64,000 nucleotides of DNA from Synaphobranchus kaupii (GCA_029718625.1 CM056379.1:67822670-67886669); one strand, 5' to 3'. Positions 1 to 10,020 are shown, counted from the first letter of the stretch. Notes: generated by a model not told the origin, from the sequence alone. Made by a program: numbers and translations.

Positions 1-1092
1 ATAGGATTGGAAACGAGACCGGCATCGGGACCGGGCTCCACGGCGTGGACCACCCCTTGGCAGATGGCACAAACGCTGGGTTGGCCACCCAAGAGAAAAG
101 GTGAGCATGATCTGCAATATTCCTTTAGTTTGTGAAGTTTGTCGGAGGTAGGGAAGCGCAGGGACACTGGTCTGCGAAACTGGTACTCACCATATGAACA
201 AAGTTAATCAAAGATGGAGAGCCACCAGGCTAAAGACACTGAGAGAGTGGTTTGCTGCTACTGCATGTATTTTATGGTGCTTTGGAGTAAAACGAGAAAA
301 TGCTTTGAGTGTTCCTAAAAGTACAAAGAATCGTGGGTTTCAGTCCAGATTCTTATAGAACAGTTGGAACTATTAAAAGCAAAGTATACTGGAAATAGGA
401 AAAGTGCTTGCAAAATAGATTCTCAAGAATATACTGGCTAGGTAAAAACGTAAGACGCGTTATAATTTCCTAGATTGGCTAGATAAAACACAGATGTGTT
501 GATTTTCTAGATTTGGCTAGATAAAACACAGAGATGTGTTAATTTTCTAGATTTGGCTAGATAAAACACAGAGATGTGTTGATTTTCTAGATCTGGCTAG
601 GTAAAACATGAAAATGTTGATTTCCTAGAAGCAAGTGCAAGAAATTAGAAATAGTTATTTAGAAAAATAGGGCGTGGCAAATTAATAACTTGGAGCGTGC
701 GCTAAAACTTGCGCTTAGAACTAAATAAAAGAGTTCTCTAGATAAAAGCGTTTAGAATAGAATAAAGTATAAACTACATAGAAGTGTGTAGAAGTGTTTG
801 TGAACTGTTGTCTGTGGGAAAGAAGCACGGTATCAATCCTGGGTCCACCCCTGTTGAAAGACACGGGTCTGGGCAAAACCGGCAGATTGAGCCGACTTGG
901 TTCTGCTGGGATGGGAAGCAGAAAAAAATTAAAAAATTAGAGAAAATAAAAAAAATTTAAAAGCTTTTAAAAATGTTTTTAAAAAAGGGAAAAAGAGTGT
1001 TCTTAACATGTTAGTCAATATTAAGTAGTGGTAATGAGAATAACGGTATCAAATTAGGTAATAGAATATAGAATAAATAACCAGTAAAATAA
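1..1092 (+). other. Endogenous retrovirus 5' leader (upstream LTR outside window)
   Basis: This stretch precedes the ERV gag remnant and has no long ORF. A plausible splice donor (aaaag/gtgagc) lies near position 100. An array of five structured hairpin repeats is at 436-628, and an A/T-rich run at 925-1000. The 5' LTR and primer-binding site are not recognisable in the window, so they probably lie to the left or were lost. Calling it a leader is an inference from its position between the window edge and gag. Confidence 0.5.
436..628 (+). repeat. Five tandem ~40-bp hairpin units in the ERV leader
   Basis: Five units each start ctaga or ctagg and end with the matching tctag or cctag, enclosing an inner stem. 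Units 3 and 4 have inner stem aacaca/tgtgtt around loop gaga. Unit 5 has aacat/atgtt around loop gaaa. Unit 2 has the same inner stem as units 3-4 with a shortened loop. Unit 1 has aacg/cgtt. Outer and inner pairs change together between units (a-t to g-c, acaca/tgtgt to acat/atgt). That is covariation expected of a folded RNA, and the gaga and gaaa loops fit the GNRA tetraloop rule. Position in a retroviral leader suggests an encapsidation or dimerisation role, which is inference. Confidence 0.75.
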
Positions 1093-1212
1093 ATGACAGA
1101 GAGACAGAAAATAATACTTGGCACAGTGGCTAGGATCATAATAAGTATCTTAGGGTTAATAACAGTGGCAGCATTAGGGTACCTGCTGAGCAAAATAGCT
1201 AAAAGAAAGTAG
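1093..1212 (+). CDS. Small single-pass membrane peptide ORF upstream of gag
   Basis: An ATG at 1093 opens a 39-codon frame ending TAG at 1210. The peptide has a short polar N-terminus (MTERQK), a hydrophobic segment of about 22 residues (roughly residues 7-29, rich in I, L, V, A, G) and a basic tail ending KIAKRK. This is the pattern of a tiny type I or tail-anchored membrane protein. It stops 3 bases before the ATG at 1216 that may open gag. I do not recognise a family. It could be a retroviral accessory or leader peptide, or a chance hydrophobic frame in A/T-rich sequence. Confidence 0.35.
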   Translation: MTERQKIILGTVARIIISILGLITVAALGYLLSKIAKRK

Positions 1213-1215
1213 GTT

Positions 1216-2628
1216 AATGGATGAGGATATATGGGACTGGATTAGAGAACAAGGAGAAATCGATTTGCAGTACGAGACGAGAGGAATAAGAACGCATTTT
1301 TGAGACGAGAGAACATACTTCAGTAGAGACGGAGAAGAACACGGCAAAGACCTGGAGATATCAGAAATAGGCTTGAGGACTTGACAGTGTGGGAGGGACT
1401 CGCTGAAGCTAAACTAGATTACCCTAACGTACAGTGGCAGGCAATAATTCTACCAAAGTGGGCAATAGGGCAAATTTGTAGGAAATTAATTGAGAAAATA
1501 AAAAAAGGAGAAAGTGATCCAAAGCATATAATACACCTAGGTTCTGCATTTGGATTGCGCCCAGGTTTTGCACTAGAAGGGAGGGACGGAAAGTGGTCCG
1601 AATACCCCAGACTAATAATTCAGATAGAAATGAGAGAAGTGACTGTGGCAGCATATAAAAAGACCTAGAGAAGAACAACAGGAAGCGCAAGGGTTAACAT
1701 TTCAAAATAGACCTGATAACGAACGTTGATTAGACATTACGATAAAACAAATTAGAGTTACAGTAGATCCCCAAACAGTTACCTTTGCAGGAGATTTACC
1801 AGCATTAGCAGGAATAACAATGAGTGAGAAAATGCCTAGAACGGCAACAGAAATACTAGTCGCAAAAAACCCCATCCTGAAAAAAGACATAGAGGCTATG
1901 TCTGCCAAGTGGACAAAAATAACTAAAGACAGCTCCACGCAATGGCCTGAAAATGACACTTTTGATGTAAACCTATGTGAGGAAATGGAGACGCTGATAA
2001 AAAAATCACAAACCCAAAGAAAAAGGTAATAAAAGAACAGAGAAACGCGATAAAGAATTAGAAGTTGAAGTTATACAAACGGGAGGGAAATAATTACCAG
2101 GCAACTCAAAGAAAAATAGGCGAGATAGTGAAAACAGATTCGGAGAAATCAGCTAAAAAGCTGGAGGAGGCTCTGAAAGAACCCCCTCCATATGGAAAAG
2201 TATGCCCGGTAATAGATGGAAAAGTGTCATTCATGGGAAAGGTAAATATGCATAAAAATAAAAAGAGAAGAAAACACTCACGCAGAAGACGTAGTACGTC
2301 AGTCATCATCGTCGTCGTCCTCCTCACCCCCGTCAGGTGACGAGTCAGAAAGCACTGAGGTATTGACCTCTCCAAAAAGAGGAGAAATAGCAATAACAGG
2401 GAAAGGTATGATAGAATTAAAAGGGAAACTTAGACGCAGCCAACACAAGGTGGGAAATGACTGGGGGAGGGAGAGAAGAGTAGAAAGAGACGGGAGGGAG
2501 AGGGAAACAATACGTGGAGGCCAACTGCGAGAAAATATGTTAAAAGCCAGTGGATGCTATCTAAATTATAGTAGAAGGCAGAAGAAAAGTCAGGAGAATC
2601 CCGCTGGGTCATACAGGCAGTTGAGTGA
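1216..2628 (+). pseudogene. ERV gag, 5' portion (matrix region), broken
   Basis: A candidate start at 1216 (MDEDIWDWIREQGEID) closes at about 1300. The reading then continues in other frames: an open block at about 1369-1665 (QAIILPKWAIGQICRKLIEK), another at 1820-2029, and one at 2065-2340 containing a PPPYG stretch near 2190, which matches the PPxY late-domain motif used for retroviral budding. At least three frame changes or stops break it. The last block runs up to 2628, where a 4-bp duplicated gtga marks insertion of an LTR element, and gag resumes at 8128. The assignment rests on position, the late motif and the downstream gag/pol. Matrix sequences are too variable to name a genus. Confidence 0.6.
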
Positions 2629-3423
2629 TGTAGGATATCTAATATTTAGATATATATAAGTCAAGCACCCCCCCCCCCCCCCGCCCCCCTGCTCTCTATC
2701 TCTGTCGCTCTCTGTCTCTCTCTTACACATTAACCCCCACCAACATCAAAGATAAGCCAGTCTTTGTCATAAATTACCCCCCCCCCCCCTCCTCCCCCAC
2801 ACCTTAACCCAATCAGGGCATGGATCCCCTCCCTGTCAAGGTACTTTATGAGTGTACCGCAGAAAAATAATTTAGTCAGTTTGGAGTTTGTTGGTGAAGA
2901 AGTCATTCTTTTTGGTTCCTCGTGTGTTTCCTTTTGTTCCTGTTCAGCTGGAGGGTAAATAATTTGGCAATTTTTGGCTTATCTCTCTCTTTACTGGTAT
3001 TTCCTAATTAATGTCTGGTTTAATGCCTTCACTTTTGTGAATTATAAGTAGTTAGCCTACATTCCTTAGTGAATGTATGATTTCAATTCATTATTCCAAT
3101 TGACTGTTTTCGCTTAATAAAATTACTTAATCTCAAGCCCTGATTTAGACTTTGTTTTGGCTTGTTGGTTGATCCACCAGGTTACTGTTCGACTTACCTA
3201 TTAACGAATTTGGCGATTCAATTGATGATTGTAATTTTTTATAATAATTATTAAATTAAATCACGTAAAACTTATTTTGAATGTAGGTTAAGTGAGGGGT
3301 TCTAGCACGCAATATCGCTTGTGTTCAGTATTCAGAGTGCCGAACGTTTTAACAAGGGTATTGACTGTTGGAACCGCTGGATTCAGATAATACACATTTT
3401 ACCTAGTCCTCACTTACCCGACA
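2629..3423 (+). repeat. 5' LTR of the nested element
   Basis: 795 bp, beginning tgtaggatatct and ending cttacccgaca. It carries a poly-C run near 2668 followed by CT-rich sequence, and a candidate polyadenylation signal (cttaataaaa) near 3115. It matches 7341-8127 over its length apart from scattered substitutions and homopolymer differences. Confidence 0.88.
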
Positions 3424-3427
3424 TAAT

Positions 3428-3445
3428 TGGAGGTTCCACCGAGAT
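3428..3445 (+). promoter_or_regulatory. Primer-binding site, tRNA-Gln type
   Basis: tggaggttccaccgagat is the complement of the 3' end of vertebrate tRNA-Gln including CCA (acceptor aacct plus T-arm ctcggtgg). All 18 bases match the expected tRNA from memory. It starts 4 bases after the LTR end, the standard place for a minus-strand primer site. Confidence 0.8.
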
Positions 3446-3585
3446 AGGTTGTCCTATAGCATACTAAATTTTACTATTGAGTAAACTGCGGTAAACTCTG
3501 AGACAAGTTCAAATCTTTTTCTAATCGACTGGTCTTAGATTGATTGATTTTATTTTGAAAAAAAAAAATATATATATATATTATT

Positions 3586-5223
3586 ATGGCATACGAGACA
3601 AAGAGAGAGATGCCTCATTTACCCTCCACTGCTGGCCTACCAGCATTCCCTGGCCAGTCAAGGTTGGATCAGCAGTGGTATCTCATGATATCAGAACGGC
3701 AATATTTGATAGCCCAGTGCCCAAAATTTGCAGAACAGCTCAAGGCAATGGATCAGCTTAAGGAGGAGGCGCTTTACAACCTGCGGACTGAGTATTTGGA
3801 CTATCTGATTTGTCCAGATAGTGATGAAACCAAGCGCAGGATTGTCCAAGGGATAAGGTCGTACCTAGAGAAAAGACAACATTTTCTCTACCTCCGGCAG
3901 TCAAAGCAGGCATGGGAGGAGGTAAACCAAATGTGGAAACTGGCATGGGAAAAGCACCACTCTAAGTCAGGAGTTACTGCCAAACCAGTTTCTTCTGTGG
4001 CAGTCCAGCCTGCGCTGGAAGGAGCAGTGCATGGCGCCATTCCAGCCATAACCCAGGCACCAGCCCCCACCGAGGACAATACAGCACTCTCCATTGACTC
4101 ATCCCCACCCCCTTCAGGCTTGGACAATTCTGTGGATTTTGTCACCTCCACAGACAATGTAGCCGCCCCCCTGGTGAGCCCCCCTTCCCTGGAGGAATTT
4201 GGGGGAAACAGCTCTGTGTCTTGTATCACACCAGCCACCACAGAGGATGTGACCCCACAGGACGTGGAATCCGCTGCTGCAGTCCTCTCAGCTGAGCCAG
4301 GTGAGGAGACCATCGAACCCCTGGAGGCAGAACCTGCTACTGCAGGCACAGCAGCCCAGCCTGGTGAGGAGACCGTCAAACCCCTGGAGGCAGAACCTGC
4401 TACTGCAGACACAGCAGCCCAGCCTGGTGAGGAGACCGTCAAACCCCTGGAGGCAGAACCTGCTACTGCAGACACAGCAGCCCAGCCTGGTGAGGAGACC
4501 GTCGAACCGCAGGACGCGGAACCAGCTTCTACAGGCCCATCAGCCCTGCCAGGTGGAGAGGTCTACGCACCCCAACAGGTGGAGTCAGCCCCCACAGACC
4601 AGTCCACCCAGGCCGAGGACCCCACCCCACCCCTTGTGGACTTTTCTTCCCCTCCTGCTGCTTCCCCTCCTGCTGAATCCGGGGAACCTCTGCCTGCTGC
4701 ACAGACAGAAGGGGTGTGCTCTGTGGACTCTCCCACTTCCACAGTTCCTGTGATGGAGGAGATAGGGGGACTTCTGCGAAAGTCTCGCTCACCTATCAGA
4801 GCTGTAAAGAGACCCCGGGAGAAACGGAGCAGGAAGCCAACCCCCGGCCTTTTTACGACTCCTCTGGCCCTCAAAGTCTCCGCCAGAGTGTTGTCTTGCA
4901 CTCCAAAGCAAGATGAAAGCAGCCAGTTTAGAACAACAGTTTCCCCCACCCTTGTCTCTCCACCCCCGAGCCACACCTGCAAACTTCGCACACACACGTC
5001 ATCCAGGGAGAGTGCAAGAGCCCCTTTCCGACGTCAGAAGTGTTCGGAGAGCAGTGATGGACTGGATGCCTACGAGCGACGATCAGCCCAGCTGCCCAGA
5101 GAGGGAACCAAAGCCAAAACTGGCATAGACCCCTGGACAGAGATGAGACGGGCGTGGTTAAGGGGCATCCACGTGCGGAAGAAGCAAGATGACAGGATGC
5201 ATCCTGTCATCCCGGTTTGCTGA
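3586..5223 (+). CDS. 545-residue single ORF of the non-autonomous LTR element
   Basis: Starts at an ATG (MAYETKREMPHLPST) just after a short (ta)n run and ends TGA at 5221. Residues 1-130 are a charged, probably helical domain rich in Q, W, E and K (for example YLEKRQHFLYLRQSKQAW). Residues 130-400 are low-complexity P/A/E/T sequence with near-perfect 23-residue repeats of the type AQPGEETVKPLEAEPATADT at about 241-315. The C-terminal 130 residues are basic (KRPREKRSRKP). I see no CCHC knuckle, DTG/DSG protease, YxDD or integrase motif. It occupies the gag position and may be a divergent structural protein, but I do not recognise the family. The intact frame in an old insertion suggests past constraint. 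Confidence 0.7.
   Translation: MAYETKREMPHLPSTAGLPAFPGQSRLDQQWYLMISERQYLIAQCPKFAEQLKAMDQLKEEALYNLRTEYLDYLICPDSDETKRRIVQGIRSYLEKRQHFLYLRQSKQAWEEVNQMWKLAWEKHHSKSGVTAKPVSSVAVQPALEGAVHGAIPAITQAPAPTEDNTALSIDSSPPPSGLDNSVDFVTSTDNVAAPLVSPPSLEEFGGNSSVSCITPATTEDVTPQDVESAAAVLSAEPGEETIEPLEAEPATAGTAAQPGEETVKPLEAEPATADTAAQPGEETVKPLEAEPATADTAAQPGEETVEPQDAEPASTGPSALPGGEVYAPQQVESAPTDQSTQAEDPTPPLVDFSSPPAASPPAESGEPLPAAQTEGVCSVDSPTSTVPVMEEIGGLLRKSRSPIRAVKRPREKRSRKPTPGLFTTPLALKVSARVLSCTPKQDESSQFRTTVSPTLVSPPPSHTCKLRTHTSSRESARAPFRRQKCSESSDGLDAYERRSAQLPREGTKAKTGIDPWTEMRRAWLRGIHVRKKQDDRMHPVIPVC
5188..5211. repeat. Perfect 24-bp palindrome at the ORF 3' end
   Basis: gatgacaggatg is followed immediately by its exact reverse complement, 10 bases before the stop codon of the 545-residue ORF. 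It could form a 12-bp cruciform or an RNA hairpin. No function is known to me. Confidence 0.8.
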
Positions 5224-7340
5224 ACGCTGTGGCCCTCCGCAGCCAAAGGACTGCCAGTAACCACACTGGGGTTCTAGGAGGTAAAACTGGCACTCTGCCT
5301 GCCCCTGCCCCCCACCCCCCCCCCCCCTCACATCCCTACCACCACCTTTTAACATAAGACAATGCCCATGTTTTTAAGTCCCTTTTCTAAAGTGTAGGTG
5401 CCCCCTCCAATGCTGTTCCTGGACACTTGTGGACAAGTCTGCCCTATTCAGGTGATTATTTGGACTGGCAATGTTGTGGATGGTAAATCCTGTCCGTAAG
5501 GTTCCCCTGAATGGACTAAGTGCTTATAACATGCAGTGTTCCCCTCTTCACATGTTGCTGTGAGTGATAAGGCCTAAACCCTCAAGTCCCACAGTCTTCT
5601 CCTGCCACTCCCCGAAGGACCCCCAGAGGCACAAGTGCAACCGGACCCATACCCTGCCGCGGGAAGCTAGCCTAAGTGACTGCCGTCGGCAGTCCACCCA
5701 ACTGGACCCGAGCTCAAGGAGCCAAAACGGATTCCGACAGGGAAAGAGGTATGCTTTCCCACCCGTCAGTAGAGAGGTCTTGACCACACTTTTCCGCCTG
5801 TGGATCGTCCAGCTGCCTGTCACAGGAGACAGAGCCCCCTGCACGCTGTGCAGAATTGGTAGAGACACTGTGGAATTAGGCTGCCTTTCACTCACACAGT
5901 TACAACATTAAGGGGAATAAGCACTGCATGTTAACCAAGCAAGTCCAGGGAACTTCTTCCCTTGCCAGTCCAGATACCCTGACACTGGAGAAGGAAGAGA
6001 CTGAACCAAGGTGCCATGACAGCAGTGACAAAAAAATAAAAATGTCTGCACCACACCGGATCATCACAATGGGACTATTAAACTGGACATGGACTAATTG
6101 TTTTAAAGATGGTTAGTGAACCATTAGGACACTTGTTTTCATGCAGCTATCATTGTACAATGATATATATAATGTCCAAATGTGTGGTTGTTATGATGGA
6201 ACGATAGGCTCTTAGCAGCTGCATGCACCTATCGTTCGAAGATAGGGAATGACGGGATGTTGCCTAATGTCTTTTGCTCTTTCTCTCTCTCTCTCTCCCT
6301 CTCTCTCTGTCTCTCTCTCTCGGCCTCTCTGTCTCCCCCCCCCCCTCCCCATCCCTACCACCACCTTTTAACCTAATACCATGCCCATGTTGTGTTTAAG
6401 TCCCTTTTATAGAGTGTAGTTGCCCCGCCAAATACTGTTCCTGGACACTTCTGGACAAGTCTGCCCTATTCATGTGATTATGTAGACTGGCAATCCCGTG
6501 GACGGTAAACCCTGTTCGTAAGGTTCCCCTGCATGGACTGACAGTGGTCATAACATGCAGTGCTATCATTAATTGTTCCGGTCTTCACATGTTGCTTGAG
6601 TGATAATGCCTAAGCCCTCAACTCCCACAGTCTTCTCCTGCCATTCCCTAAAGGACACCCACAGACACAAGTGCAAACAAGTGCAACCGGTCCCACACCC
6701 TGCCACGGGAAGCTAGCCTAAGCAACTGCCGTCAGCAGTCCACCCAATTGGATCCAGGCTAAAGGAGCCAAAATGGATTCCGACACGGAAAGAGGCGCTT
6801 CCCCGCCCGTCAGAAGAGAGGTCCTGACTGCACTTTGCCACCTGTGGATCGTCCAGCTTCTGTCACAGGAGACAGAGCCCCCGCACGCCGTGCAGAACTG
6901 GTAGAAACACTGTGGAGTAGGTTGCATTTCACTCACGCAATTGCAACATTAATGGAAAAAGCACTGCATGTACTGCATCTCTTGTCCCTTGCCAGTCTAG
7001 ATACCCAGACACTGGAGAAGGAAGAGACTGAACCAGGGTGTCATAACCGCAGCGACACAAAAAGAGTGTCTAATAGAGATATCTCTCCGCACCACACTGG
7101 ATCATCGTGGGACATACGTCAGTGCGTCCATATATCTGCTGGCCAGCAGATCACAAAGGGACTATTAAACTGGGCATGGACTAAATGTTTTAAAAATGGT
7201 TGGTGAACCATTTGGACAGTTGTTTTTGTTGTTAGCAGGTAACTGCATCTTCAATGTTCAAATGTGTAATGTGATTCCTATTTGGTGATGTAAGAATAGG
7301 TTTTTAGCGGGTGCATGCACCTATTCTTACAAGAGAGGGA
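5223..7340 (+). repeat. Duplicated ~1-kb non-coding block in the LTR element interior
   Basis: The block from about 5328 (catccctaccaccacctttt) to 6240 recurs from about 6350 to 7330 with many substitutions and small indels. Each copy carries the segments ctggacactt, gtctgccctattca, acatgcagtg and ctccagttt-like motifs in the same order, and ends in a hairpin. Copy 1 hairpin: 6200-6236, stem aacgatagg/cctatcgtt. Copy 2 hairpin: 7290-7330, stem gtaagaatagg/cctattcttac. The stems differ in sequence but keep complementarity and share the loop gcatgca. The 3' copy ends directly at the polypurine tract. Confidence 0.75.
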
Positions 7341-8127
7341 TGTAGGATATCTAATATTTAGATATATATAAGTCAAGCACCCCCCCCCCCCCCCCCCCCC
7401 CCCCCGCTCTCTATCTCTGTCGCTCTCTGTCTCTCTCTTACGCATTAACCCCCACCAACATCAAAGATAAGCCAGTCTTTGTCATAAATTAACCCCCCCC
7501 CCCCTCCCCCACACCTTAACCCAATCAGGGCATGGAACCCCTCCCTGTCAAGGTACTTTATGAGTGTACCGCAGAAAAAGAATTTAGTCAGTTTGGAGTT
7601 TGTTGGTGAAGAAGTCATTCTTTTTGGTTCCTCGTGCGTTTCCGTTTGTTCCTGTTCAGCTGGAGGGTAAATTATTTGGCAATTTTTGGCTTATCTCTCT
7701 CTTTACTGGTATTTCCTAATTAATGTCTGGTTTAATGCCTTCACTTTTGTGAATTATAAGTAGTCAGCCTACATTCCTTAGTGAATGTATGATTTCAATT
7801 CATTATTCCAATTGACTGTTTTCGCTTAATAAAATTTATTTAATCTCAAGACATGATTTAGACCTTGTTTTGGCTTGTTGGTTGATCCATCAGGTTACTG
7901 TTCGACTTACCTATCAAAGAATTTGGCGATTTAATTGATGATTGTCATTTTTAATAATAATTATTAAATTAAATAACGTAAAACTTATTTTGAATGTAGG
8001 TTAAGTGAGGGGTTCTAGCACGCAATATCGCTTGTGTTCAGTATTCAGAGTGCTGAACGTTTTAACAAGGGCATTGACTGTTGGATTCAGATAATACACA
8101 TTTTACCTAATCCTCACTTACCCGACA
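7341..8127 (+). repeat. 3' LTR of the nested element
   Basis: 787 bp from tgtaggatatct to cttacccgaca, preceded by the purine tract aagagaggga and followed by the duplicated gtga at 8128. The poly-C run at 7380-7405 is longer than in the 5' LTR. Confidence 0.88.
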
Positions 8128-10020
8128 GTGATGAACTCAGACAAATGAGTGGGTACGAGACTGAGATAAGTAACATAGATGCATACGGTCAGATGGAGGA
8201 GGTGTGTAGACCATTACAGTATGAAAACAGATCAGGGTCAGGCTCGGAGTTGGACTTGGACGCTAGCGATAGAAGCCCCTCAGTGCACCCAGAGGGAGTT
8301 AGAATGAGGAAGATAGAACAGACAGAACTGGCAGGAAGAGCAAGAGGGGGAGGCACATTCTCAGGAGCAGAAAGGCCAGAACAAGCAGGGACAGAGGAAG
8401 AAACGGAAGAGACATACACAAGAAGCCAAGTGGCAGAGATGCTTGAAAACGTGCTTACAAATGAGAAAGGGACAGGGGTACCACAAGAGAGAAGAGAAGC
8501 TATAGCTGATAGAACTAGAAGTAACACAAATCAGGGGATGCAATGTCCAATTTTGATTAGGGGCAATCAGGCCCAGTATGTCCCCTGGGCAACACAGGAT
8601 ATGTTAGGATTAGTGGCGCGTTTGCCAAACATTAATGATGGGGCAGGGAAATGGATAAGGGCATTAGAAGAGAAGACACCGGGTAAGCTGCTGGCTGTGG
8701 GGGACCTGAAAGCGTTGCTGGCGGATGCGGTAGGGCAGACAGAAATGGAGGAGGTGTTAGCTCAGCTTTTGTTAGATTATTTTTTTTATTTAGCACAACC
8801 TGCAATAAAAAAATAATCTAACAAAAGCTGAGCTTTAAGATCGTTTAATTTCCATTAATATTTTCGGAATTAAGAGTGCGGAGAACGAAGAGCACATGTA
8901 TCCACAATTATAATGTTGATTAAAATGTGCACAATTTTGCGACGCAAGTTAAAATAATTTTATTACTTGCCTAATAGCCTAATTGAGGAGAACCGGCTAC
9001 ATTTGATGGCATTGAGTAATTGGTGAATTAAACGCTGATGTAGCCTATTGTTAATCAAGGAAACGGATTGAAAAATTATTAAGACCAATAATCAGTTTAA
9101 AGGGAAGTTTTCCGCTACCCCCAATTTTCAGCTCAGGAGCCGCCACTGAGTACAATAGATGGCGACAGGAGACTAAACAAGAGCCTGAGGCAAATTAACT
9201 AATTATGAGAACAGTGTTCAGAAAGGCGGTTATAGCGGCGCTACCGGACCCAGTTAAGAGCAGACTGGAAGCAACCGTGGGGATTACAACAAAACCCAAG
9301 AGTGATTTCAGTGAACATGTGGCACATGCTATTGAAGCATACAGGAAAGATGAGAGGAAAGCGAGAGAACAAGAAAAAGAAATTGCAAAGAAACTTTCTC
9401 AGTTACAGCTGACTGAAATTACAAAAAACCAGAAAAAGAAAGTTCAAGCTCCCGTAGCTGGATCAGCAACCCCTGCAGAAGTGCCAAAAACAGCGGAATA
9501 TATGGCACCCCTCCAACAGCCCGACACAGCAGGGCATGATGGCCACCCGCAGAGCCACCAGGTAGTCACAGTATACAATCAGTAGCTGCCACTGGTGCAG
9601 TGGAGACAGCCTCAGCAACAGGGAAATGATAGAAACACACAGAATAGGCAGATGCCACAAGCTCAAGGACAGAACAGGGATCTGAGTAAATATGGCTTTG
9701 TAACAGGAATATGCCATGGGTGTGGGCAAGGGGGACATTTAAGAAGGGATTGTGCCACAGTTCCGTGGCCCAGCAGAGCTAGGCCACAACAGCTACAATA
9801 GCCACAGCAGCAACAAAAGAATCAGTGGGGGACAGGTCAGGTACAGCCAGGACAACAGCCAGCGCAGGTACAAGGGGGATGGCAGCAACCTAGGCAGCAG
9901 TTGTGTCCACAACAGTACGAGCAAGGGCAGGAACAGGAATATCCGTGGGGGTTTACACCCCAAGCACTATAGGGGTGCCCAGAGAATCCAAAAGAAAGGG
10001 AGAATCAATGTCCAATATTA
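8128..10020 (+). pseudogene. ERV gag, 3' portion (capsid-nucleocapsid), broken
   Basis: Gag resumes at 8128 with the duplicated gtga and stays open to about 8785. It includes a capsid-like stretch (MLGLVARLPNINDGAGKWIR near 8600). A foreign insertion occupies about 8790-9148. From 9205 a capsid C-terminal block (KAVIAALPDPVKSRLEATVG) leads to a Q/P-rich tail with one CCHC knuckle, CHGCGQGGHLRRDC, at about 9713-9754. In-frame TAGs occur at 9799 and near 9970, then the same frame enters the pol remnant. Gag and pol in one frame separated by UAG is the arrangement of gamma- and epsilonretroviruses that use stop-codon readthrough. Here at least one stop must be decay. Confidence 0.7.
8759..9148. 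mobile_element. Rearranged DNA-element insertion with fold-back end in ERV gag
   Basis: A 31-bp arm at 8759-8790 (agctcagcttttgttaga...) is repeated in reverse complement at 8804-8834 with one bulged base, creating a hairpin that introduces a stop in gag. The A/T-rich sequence that follows ends at 9148 with gccgccactg. In reverse complement this reads cagtggcggc, the usual start of many hAT-type ends. No matching left terminus or 8-bp duplication is visible, so the left end was probably lost when the fold-back formed. Confidence 0.45.

Larger units (their letters stand above)
2629..8127 (+). mobile_element. Complete non-autonomous LTR retrotransposon nested in ERV gag
   Basis: Two LTRs (2629-3423 and 7341-8127), both tgtagg...gaca, flank a 3.9-kb interior. 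The flanking 4-bp gtga (2625-2628 and 8128-8131) is a target-site duplication. An 18-nt tRNA-Gln primer site follows the 5' LTR, and a purine run aagagaggga precedes the 3' LTR. The interior has a single long ORF (3586-5223) and a duplicated non-coding block. There is no protease, reverse transcriptase, RNase H or integrase, so mobilisation must have used another element's enzymes. The LTRs differ by several substitutions and poly-C length, so this is not a very recent insertion. Confidence 0.88.

Noticed and set aside
436..628. CRISPR-like array (regular repeats of about 40 bp)
   Set aside because: There are no unique spacers; the units are adjacent covarying hairpins in a eukaryotic retroviral leader.
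3888..4475. 195-codon minus-strand frame opposite the 545-residue ORF
   Set aside because: It mirrors the acidic repeat region of the plus-strand ORF and has no motif of its own.
4301..4753. 150-codon plus-strand frame within the 545-residue ORF
   Set aside because: A shifted reading of the same repeats (RRPSNPWRQNLLLQ units); the longer frame with a clear ATG is preferred.
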